5,509 bases of DNA from an uncultured Bacteroidales bacterium (GTDB lineage Bacteria > Bacteroidota > Bacteroidia > Bacteroidales > UBA932): NCBI GenBank assembly GCA_900322025.1, contig ONYJ01000118.1, positions 1 to 5,509 on the forward strand. The letters are read 5' to 3'. Below are positions 1 to 5,509 of this stretch, one piece after another. Position numbers and translations under genes: made by a program. Under the pieces are notes generated by a model that ran no database searches, had not been told where the DNA came from, and saw only the letters and a program-made list of their open reading frames with translations. Position 1 is the stretch's first letter. The number at the start of each line of letters is the position of its first letter.

Positions 1-1
1 A

Positions 2-331
2 GTAGCTGCAGGACAGAATGTAAGCATAGATGGCTTGCGCATTAATTCTATTGTACGTATTTTCTGCGGCCTTGACTGTATTTGGACGGCAACATTTATA
101 AGAAATAAGATAGTAGATAAGGATTCTAAGGATGATAAGAGACTAATCCGTCAGTTAGATACATATCAAGGAGATAAGATTCCTGTAGGACATGCTCTCG
201 GTGCCATGGCGATCAGGCTAAATGATAGAAATGATCTTAAAATATGGATATTAAGGCAAATACGTAACGGTGAAATTTCAAGGAGAGCTTTAAGCGTTTT
301 AACAACGGCATTGGGAGGGGACACAAATTGA
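2..331 (+). CDS. C-terminal part of an unrecognised protein (5' end outside window)
   Basis: The frame is open from the left edge to a TGA at 329-331, giving 109 visible codons. A TTG at 35 could serve as a start, but nothing resembling a Shine-Dalgarno site precedes it and the frame continues without a stop to the edge, so this is more likely the tail of a longer gene. The visible part has a hydrophobic/aromatic stretch (FCGLDCIWTATFI), a charged segment rich in Lys and Asp, then a predicted helical end (ALGAMAIRLNDRNDLKIWIL, followed by a basic helix). No catalytic motif or known domain is recognised. Its stop codon overlaps the start of the next gene (TTGA), so it is the upstream member of the same operon and probably a component of the same system. 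No function is assigned. Confidence 0.75.
   Translation, partial: VAAGQNVSIDGLRINSIVRIFCGLDCIWTATFIRNKIVDKDSKDDKRLIRQLDTYQGDKIPVGHALGAMAIRLNDRNDLKIWILRQIRNGEISRRALSVLTTALGGDTN
313..320 (+). promoter_or_regulatory. Strong ribosome binding site deciding a TTG start
   Basis: GGGAGGGG lies 7 bases before the TTG at 328. This purine-rich block at good spacing, together with the TTGA overlap with the preceding stop, supports TTG 328 as the true start of the 685-residue protein. It lies inside the end of the upstream gene, as expected for translational coupling. Confidence 0.7.
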
Positions 332-2385
332 GAAACGAGTATGTTGAAAGAACTTCCATTTGTAAGGTAATACAAGACTATAATGGGCAAAAATGGCTTT
401 CTCGACTTGCAGATATAGAGAAAGATAAAGTTGTTAGATTTGTGTTTGATGAAGATGAGCCATGGTATTTTGATAATAGGAACAGATTGCATTTTAAAGA
501 TGGCCCTGACGAGATTGGACAAATTGGAGTATGGCATTGGACGGCAACGCCGAGAGACACTGATTACGAGAAAGACTTTATTGATAGTGTCTATGTTGCG
601 GATATTCAGCCAATTGAAATTATTGTTATTCCAGAAGTTACTTCCTCCTCAATGCTGGCAGAGAAGTTAAAATCAGGTGTTCCCTGTGTGAATCATGGGA
701 TACAAGTACTTTATTGCTACAGTATGAAAAAGTCGGGATATTCTGGAGTGCTTATTCAAGACCAGCAGATGGAAACTACTGGAGGATTAGCGAAGATTCG
801 AGATGATGTAGTTTCTATACCCTTATACAGTGTTGATATCTCTGAAACGATTCGTACAGAGGGGCAACAAGTCTTTCTGCGAAGTTTAATACTGCCACCT
901 ACGAGTGAAAGCTTACTAATAAAGTCTCCTTTTGAAGTGATTCGTGGGATATTTCTTAAAAGATCTTCTTGGGCGGCGGTTAAGAGTGCAGGACTTACAA
1001 AAGGGGAACATAAACGGCTTAGAAGCTATCTTACAGAAATCACGGATGTTTCATTATATGAAGAAATTGCTGATTCATGTGGGATCTCTGTTGATGAAGC
1101 TAAGGCTCAGGTAAATAGTTTTGTTGAGAATGTTCAACTATATTTGGAGGGTTCAGATTTAGATACTCAGGTCTTAGAGTCAGTAGTTGAATCACATGAG
1201 GATTTTCGCAAGAGAGCAGAAGCAATTGTGGCCGAAAATTGGCATAAAGAAAATGAAGACGTTATTATTGCAGGCAAAAAAGAAGCGGATAAATATAGGC
1301 GAGAGGCGGAAGAAGAGAAAAAAAAGTTAAAGACTCTCCAGGAGGAGATTATATCTGCTCAAAATGCATTAGATAAAATTAGAGAAGATATTGATATGCA
1401 AGAAAAAGTGGCCACCGATGTAGAACAAAAAGTTTTACAAAGGATATCTGATGCAAGAAAGGATGCTGCGGAATTCATTGCAAGTATGGCTTTCGTTACC
1501 CCTGTTTATGCGCAGCCCAGAATCTCAACAGGTAAAACAACAGCTGCTGTATTAGATGATGGGAATAGCAACAGTAATTGTGGAGCATATAAGGTAGGAA
1601 AACCTCTCGAAGAGGATAATTTAGATCATCATAAAACTTGGTCCGATACTTTGATAACCATCGAAGACGAACTGGCATCTGCAGGTGTAGATAAAAAATT
1701 ATGCGCAGGTTTAGCAGCATTTTTGTTCTGCGCATATAAAAATAGGGTGTCAGTATTATTGGCCGGACCGAATGCTGTTGATATCGTCGATGCACTCTCA
1801 TCAGCATTAATAGGGAAAATGGCGGATAGAATCGAATGTTCAGGTACTTATATAAAAACGGATGTGCCGGAAGCTTTGAGAGGACAGATTATTACAGTTA
1901 AGAATGCGCTCCAAAGCAGCTGGATCGATCATATAACGGATATATTGGACGATGAAGAGAATTACTATGTATTCGTTAATTCATACGTTGAAGATTTGGC
2001 TATAGAGCCGCAAGGCCTATACAATTACATGATTCCTGTCTTTACAGATTTATTCGTTACAGAAAGAGCTAGTCATCAATACTACGGGGGAATAGCAGAG
2101 CTAGGTTATAGTGATTTTGAGACTGGTACTATGACAGATGAGTATTCAAAACTATTGTCTGTAAACGGAGCTAGTAAGTTCTTTGTTTCGCAAGTGGAGC
2201 ATGTTTTAGGTGATATGGCTAGAATAACTGGTTATAAGGTAGAGTGGGACTACTATTATGCAATTTTGCCATACTTGATAGCAACAGGGCATAAAGAAGG
2301 GATTATAGAGCATATTCGACAAGAAAGTAAAATATCGAGAGATTGTAAAGAGATAATCCTTAACTACCTAGGAGCAGAAGAATGA
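328..2385 (+). CDS. Coiled-coil protein with a degenerate AAA+/P-loop-like C-terminal domain
   Basis: This is a 685-residue, probably cytoplasmic protein with no signal peptide or membrane segment. Visible layout: residues about 1-190, a mixed, aromatic-rich N-terminal region (WHWTATP near 69-75); about 200-285, a helical region (KSAGLTKGEHKRLRSYLTE); about 315-380, a highly charged Glu/Lys/Arg coiled coil; about 385-435, a linker with Ser/Asn-rich stretches; about 440-685, a globular domain. In that last domain VSVLLAGPNAVDIVDALSSA (474-493) has the strand-loop-helix look of a Walker A site but lacks the GK[ST] residues, and YYVFVNSYVED (546-556) sits where a Walker B strand would be without the acidic pair. 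I infer a pseudo-ATPase of MoxR/AAA+ type that may act as a scaffold or regulator; this is an inference from pattern, not a recognised family. The gene starts at TTG by virtue of a strong upstream RBS and ends in an ATGA overlap with the next gene. Alternatives are a P-loop-unrelated fold or an SMC-like structural protein. Confidence 0.85.
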   Translation: MRNEYVERTSICKVIQDYNGQKWLSRLADIEKDKVVRFVFDEDEPWYFDNRNRLHFKDGPDEIGQIGVWHWTATPRDTDYEKDFIDSVYVADIQPIEIIVIPEVTSSSMLAEKLKSGVPCVNHGIQVLYCYSMKKSGYSGVLIQDQQMETTGGLAKIRDDVVSIPLYSVDISETIRTEGQQVFLRSLILPPTSESLLIKSPFEVIRGIFLKRSSWAAVKSAGLTKGEHKRLRSYLTEITDVSLYEEIADSCGISVDEAKAQVNSFVENVQLYLEGSDLDTQVLESVVESHEDFRKRAEAIVAENWHKENEDVIIAGKKEADKYRREAEEEKKKLKTLQEEIISAQNALDKIREDIDMQEKVATDVEQKVLQRISDARKDAAEFIASMAFVTPVYAQPRISTGKTTAAVLDDGNSNSNCGAYKVGKPLEEDNLDHHKTWSDTLITIEDELASAGVDKKLCAGLAAFLFCAYKNRVSVLLAGPNAVDIVDALSSALIGKMADRIECSGTYIKTDVPEALRGQIITVKNALQSSWIDHITDILDDEENYYVFVNSYVEDLAIEPQGLYNYMIPVFTDLFVTERASHQYYGGIAELGYSDFETGTMTDEYSKLLSVNGASKFFVSQVEHVLGDMARITGYKVEWDYYYAILPYLIATGHKEGIIEHIRQESKISRDCKEIILNYLGAEE
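2370..2374 (+). promoter_or_regulatory. Ribosome binding site for the interrupted gene's ATG at 2382
   Basis: AGGAG sits 7 bases before ATG 2382, and that ATG overlaps the preceding stop as ATGA. This fixes the original start of the third gene upstream of its in-frame TGA and argues against the GTG at 2571, which has no comparable site (the bases before it are AT-rich and then CGGCGT). Confidence 0.75.
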
Positions 2386-2471
2386 AAAAAGAAAGTGGTG
2401 TTATTGAAAAAATCGGTAACACACTTAATATAAAGCGCGGTAGCCAAGAAGAGGACGCTAATTGGAAATTG

Positions 2472-2474
2472 TGA
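2472..2474 (+). other. In-frame premature TGA
   Basis: This opal codon splits the third gene after residue 30. The other TGA codons in the window (329-331, 2383-2385, 3393-3395) act as ordinary terminators at overlapping or abutting gene junctions, so the codon is a stop in this organism's code. It is not at a homopolymer or repeat, so neither slippage nor phase variation is suggested. Confidence 0.8.
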
Positions 2475-3387
2475 GTAATTTATAGCGCCGCTGGTAGGAT
2501 AGGCCTGGCATCGCTTTGGGATGTTCCGGAAGATGAACAGTCGATATCGATTACTCATTTTAAACGGCGTGTGGATAGAGAAATAAGAGCCCTAATCAGT
2601 TCAGGTAAACCTCTTGATAAATGGCTTAATGGTGATATCGAAGTAATAGAAAATGAGATATATGATATTTACCTTAATACCGGATACATGTATCACACAT
2701 CTAACCATATAGAACCAATTCCCGATATCACAGCACCAGGAATGAAGGAATACCTGGTAAGAGGATGTGCATTACAAGAGCCGGTATTAATGAGCGGTCT
2801 TGGTTTATATTGTCAGTCGGATTTAAAGAATAAGCATAACATAGCTACTAGCGTAAATGAGTTGTTCCAAATTACGCAGATGAACTTGACAGATTATATC
2901 GAGAAATTGTTGAGTTATGCGGAGTGGAAGGAATTTCGCTCAAGTGAGCGTGCAGAATATTTGAGAATGCGGCCGCCTTTTACAGGGGGGTATTGGTGTA
3001 GAGAGTCAGATAATTCGGGTACTGTTTCATTATTAAGAATTGGCCAACCGGGTCGCTATTTGTATTTTCTATATAAGTATACAAACGGCAGTATGGTTAC
3101 AGCACCATTAGCCCCATGGATGACGGATGAATACCAGTACCGTCAAATAGCATGTGGGATTCTTTCATGTGAAAATATGTTACCAGCAAGCTTGTATTGG
3201 CATGACGGAGAGCTAACCCATCTTCATATAGGGTATTTATATCCGCCTGATATACAATATTTCATTAAACTGTACAGCTGGCCTGAATCAATGAATCATT
3301 TTCCTAGTGATTTTCGCCGCGTAATGACAAAAGAAATATTTGATACATGTCGTAGCAGTATTGAGCCTTTGGGGTATGGTTTTATCG

Positions 3388-3395
3388 AGAGGTGA
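3388..3395 (+). promoter_or_regulatory. Ribosome binding site for the helicase gene
   Basis: AGAGGTGA, close to the complement of the 16S rRNA 3' end, spans the stop codon of the preceding gene and ends 3 bases before ATG 3399. The site supports ATG 3399 as the start. Because it overlaps the preceding stop, initiation here would normally be coupled to translation of gene 3, so the premature TGA may reduce helicase expression. Confidence 0.6.
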
Positions 3396-3398
3396 CAG

Positions 3399-5509
3399 AT
3401 GTCAAATGGAGCAAATTATGTTCATATGCAGCTTCGTGGGGGACTTGAGAATTATATCAAGTCTCAGTATTTTGGAAAGACTCCTGTTCTATTGGAAGCT
3501 GTAAGCGATAATCTCGACGATGAAGGTTTATTATACAGAAAGCCTTATATTGAATCGTCACCTGCATACAAAAGCGTTGAAAATGGCATTAATAAATCTA
3601 ATCTACAAGAATGGATGAAGTCATTTTTTAATAGAATGTCCGAATCTGGCCTGGGAGTTTATCAGGCTCCTTTTAAACATCAGATTGATGCATTGGAAAG
3701 CTTTAGCGCTGGAAAGGACTTATTTGTTTCGACAGGTACTGGTTCAGGTAAGACAGAGTGTTTTATGTGGCCATTGCTTGCCAAACTAGCAGAGGAGGCT
3801 AGAACGGGAGCCACCTGGGATTTAAGAGGTGTTAGAACGATCATAATGTATCCCATGAACGCCCTGGTTTCGGATCAGGTAGGGCGTTTAAGAAGGCTGA
3901 TAGGTGATCCTGAAGGAAGATTTATCAAAATCTTGAGAGATATTTGTGGTGGTGGTATACGCAGGCCTCAATTTGGAATGTATACGGGCAGGACACCATA
4001 TCCAGGGCTGGAACCTAATAAGGCGCAAGATCACCAATTAGAAAACACACTTTCTAGAATGGTGTCCCCAGAGAATGACGAAGAGAAAGAGTATTTCAAA
4101 AAGCTTGTTGATGAAGGAAAAATTCCTGCAAAGATAAATATGCAAGCCTTTTTAGAACGTTTGCATAATAGTCAACATATTCCAGATCCGGAGGATGCAG
4201 AATTAATTACTCGTTATGAAATGCAACAGTTCTGTCCTGATATATTGATCACCAACTATTCCATGTTGGAATATATGCTATTACGGCCTAGAGAGAAAAA
4301 AATCTGGGAGAGAACTAAAGAGTGGTTAGCTGCCTCACCCGATAATAAGCTTTTGTTTATCATCGATGAAGCACATATGTATCGGGGGTCATCAGGAGGT
4401 GAAGTAGCACTTCTGATACGGCGCATGCTCCATAAATTGAATATTGATCGAAATAAAGTCCAATTTATATTAACCACTGCTAGTATGCCCGACAAAGAGG
4501 ATAGTGATAGACAGAAGGTAATGCAGTTCGCCAGAAATCTAACAGCAGCATCTTCGTCACATGAATTTGTCTATCTGACTGGAGAAAGGGAAGACATAAG
4601 TGGATTAGCAAAATATGATATCCCGTACGAGAAGTTCTTTGCTCTAGAACCAAGTTTGTTTGAGGAAGACGCTACTAGAATAGACGCATTAAATAAATTT
4701 TGGGAAGGAATTGAGGACTGTCCGGCACCATTCTCTTCTATCGAGAATGCTGCAGAATGGATGTATGACAATCTTGTGCATTATAGACCGTTCTATGAAT
4801 TAATGGTTAAGTGCAGAGGAACAGCATGCTCGCTTGATGAACTTGCAGACACTATATTTGTAAAACGCGAAAACGATGAAGCACTTGCAGCTGTCAGTGT
4901 TCTATTGGCGATTGCACCTATTGCGAGGAATAAGAAGGGGGCAGTACTATTCCCTGCAAGAATGCATATGCTTTTCAAAGGTATTAAAGGAGTGTATGCA
5001 TGTACGAATCCTAATTGCCCACATAGTCATACAGACGGTACCTTGACTATAGGGAATGTATTTCTTTCAGATGGCAATATGATATGTCCTGAGTGTAACA
5101 GTACCGTTTATGAGCTATACAACGATAGACGTTGTGGAGCTATATTTTTTAAGGGATATATCTTTGAAGATGCACTAGATCATCCAGGAAGAACATATTT
5201 ATGGCGCTATTCTGGACAACTTCTTGATAGAAGAATGAAGGAAATACATCTGTTTATTCCTTCGAGCGATTATATCCCGCCTCAAAAGCAAGGTAAGAAT
5301 CCTATTATGCCTTGCTATTTAGATACTCAAAGTGGATTTATAGACTTCAAAGATGATTCACTGGATGGGCAGCCGGGGATTCGAAAACTCTACTATTGTA
5401 ATTACTCCGCAAAAGGAAGACCGGCGATAATAACATTTTCAACATGCCCGCACTGCCGACATACGTTTTCTATGTCACAATTGACATCATTCAGCACGAG
5501 AGGTAATCA
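3399..5509 (+). CDS. Large DEAH-box helicase with cysteine clusters, DruE/DrmA/YprA-like (3' end outside window)
   Basis: The frame is open from ATG 3399 to the right edge, 703 codons with no stop. RecA1 motifs of superfamily 2 are clear: Q-like region VYQAPFKHQIDALESF (88-103); motif I TGTGSGKTE (112-120); motif Ia YPMNALVSDQ (151-160); YTGRTPYP (195-202); DILITNYSMLEYMLLRP (281-297); motif II DEAH (323-326) followed by MYRGSSGGEVALLIRRM; motif III ILTTASMP (357-364). After RecA1 comes a helical, probably winged-helix-like stretch, then LFPARMHMLFKG (517-528) and a zinc-ribbon-like set C535, C540, C563, C566; a second possible set has C667, C683 and C686 (CPHC). The RecA2 motifs are not yet reached, so the whole protein should be far larger, possibly over 1,200 residues, perhaps ending in a DUF1998-type domain. 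The family uses ATP to move along or remodel DNA or RNA; relatives occur in DISARM, Druantia and DNA repair (MrfA/YprA). Here it is the probable motor of the operon. The exact subfamily cannot be fixed without the C-terminus. Confidence 0.93.
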   Translation, partial: MSNGANYVHMQLRGGLENYIKSQYFGKTPVLLEAVSDNLDDEGLLYRKPYIESSPAYKSVENGINKSNLQEWMKSFFNRMSESGLGVYQAPFKHQIDALESFSAGKDLFVSTGTGSGKTECFMWPLLAKLAEEARTGATWDLRGVRTIIMYPMNALVSDQVGRLRRLIGDPEGRFIKILRDICGGGIRRPQFGMYTGRTPYPGLEPNKAQDHQLENTLSRMVSPENDEEKEYFKKLVDEGKIPAKINMQAFLERLHNSQHIPDPEDAELITRYEMQQFCPDILITNYSMLEYMLLRPREKKIWERTKEWLAASPDNKLLFIIDEAHMYRGSSGGEVALLIRRMLHKLNIDRNKVQFILTTASMPDKEDSDRQKVMQFARNLTAASSSHEFVYLTGEREDISGLAKYDIPYEKFFALEPSLFEEDATRIDALNKFWEGIEDCPAPFSSIENAAEWMYDNLVHYRPFYELMVKCRGTACSLDELADTIFVKRENDEALAAVSVLLAIAPIARNKKGAVLFPARMHMLFKGIKGVYACTNPNCPHSHTDGTLTIGNVFLSDGNMICPECNSTVYELYNDRRCGAIFFKGYIFEDALDHPGRTYLWRYSGQLLDRRMKEIHLFIPSSDYIPPQKQGKNPIMPCYLDTQSGFIDFKDDSLDGQPGIRKLYYCNYSAKGRPAIITFSTCPHCRHTFSMSQLTSFSTRGN

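Larger units (their letters stand above)
2382..3395 (+). pseudogene. Unrecognised operon protein interrupted by an in-frame TGA (codon 31)
   Basis: Read in one frame, the gene runs from ATG 2382 to TGA 3393-3395 as 337 codons, but codon 31 (2472-2474) is TGA. The 30 codons before it (MKKESGVIEK... ending in DANWKL) and the codons after it (VIYSAAGRIGLASLWD...) are in the same frame with no indel, and the second part looks like conserved coding sequence directly from the stop onward, well before the first GTG at 2571 (codon 64). The simplest event is a single substitution, for example CGA to TGA (Arg) or TGG to TGA (Trp). The product would be rich in aromatic residues, with an acidic helical middle and a probably beta-rich C-terminal half (PPFTGGYWCRES, GRYLYFLYKY, ELTHLHIGYLYPP). 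No known domain or active site is recognised. It overlaps the coiled-coil gene by ATGA and lies 3 bases before the helicase, so it is presumably the helicase's partner. A truncated 274-residue product from GTG 2571, readthrough, or a sequencing error remain possible. Confidence 0.7.

Noticed and set aside
82..548. 12-base exact repeat TTGGACGGCAAC at 82-93 and 537-548
   Set aside because: Both copies are in coding sequence and encode WTAT in different genes. There is no flanking similarity and no third copy, so it is most likely chance.
1474..1515. Signal-peptide-like segment ending in PVYAQ inside the coiled-coil protein
   Set aside because: It lies at residues 383-396 after a long cytoplasmic-type charged region, has only a short hydrophobic run, and the gene has no internal start there.
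1525..1545. STGKTT as a Walker A motif in the same protein
   Set aside because: The glycine four residues before GK is missing (Pro is there), there is no preceding hydrophobic strand, and it lies in a Ser/Asn-rich linker.
2472..2520. Selenocysteine insertion at the TGA, with a downstream SECIS hairpin
   Set aside because: Only a 3-bp AGG/CCT stem with a short loop can be drawn in the expected place, and the surrounding protein context gives no redox motif. A nonsense change is simpler.
2541..2550. Perfect 10-base palindrome TCGATATCGA
   Set aside because: It is a single short palindrome inside coding sequence with no promoter or second operator nearby, so there is no support for a regulatory site.
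329..3395. Alternative genetic code with TGA as Trp or Gly
   Set aside because: TGA terminates three frames at tight gene junctions (329-331, 2383-2385, 3393-3395) where each following gene starts within or right after the stop. Reading through these would fuse or misplace genes with good ribosome binding sites.
2571..3395. A separate complete 274-residue gene starting at GTG 2571
   Set aside because: No Shine-Dalgarno site precedes the GTG, and convincing coding sequence continues in frame upstream to the TGA and beyond it to a well-supported ATG at 2382.
1496..4978. Minus-strand open frames of 60-103 codons
   Set aside because: They lie opposite well-supported + strand genes, have no ribosome binding sites or recognisable domains, and show low-complexity or shadow-like composition.

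Overview
The window (roughly 40% G+C by eye, frequent AGA codons, strong purine-rich Shine-Dalgarno sites, one TTG start) looks like a low-G+C Gram-positive (Firmicutes-type) chromosome or a mobile defence island within one. This assignment rests on composition and ribosome binding sites only; there is no rRNA or housekeeping gene to confirm it.

All coding is on the + strand and forms one packed operon segment with no gap over 3 bases between reading frames and no visible internal promoter or terminator. From left to right: (1) the C-terminal 109 codons of an unrecognised protein whose start lies upstream of the window (2-331); (2) a 685-residue protein with an N-terminal region of unknown type, a central charged coiled coil and a C-terminal domain that resembles an AAA+/P-loop ATPase without its catalytic lysine (328-2385, TTG start); (3) an unrecognised gene of 337 codons (2382-3395) cut by an in-frame TGA at codon 31; (4) the first 703 codons of a very large DEAH-box helicase with zinc-finger-like cysteine clusters (3399 to beyond the right edge). 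The junctions are TTGA, ATGA and a 3-base gap, so translation is probably coupled through the whole set.

The helicase belongs by its motifs to the broad YprA/MrfA, DrmA/DrmB, DruE type of superfamily 2 helicases that drive DISARM, Druantia and related anti-phage systems. None of the usual named partners (DNA methyltransferase, phospholipase-D nuclease, DruA-type protein) is visible here. Instead the helicase is coupled to a coiled-coil pseudo-ATPase and a small unknown protein. The most reasonable reading is a multi-gene defence-type system that is either undescribed or a divergent relative of Druantia/DISARM. In this copy it may be inactivated, or partly so, by the nonsense codon in gene 3. 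The defence role is inference from helicase family and operon form; no functional evidence is in the sequence.
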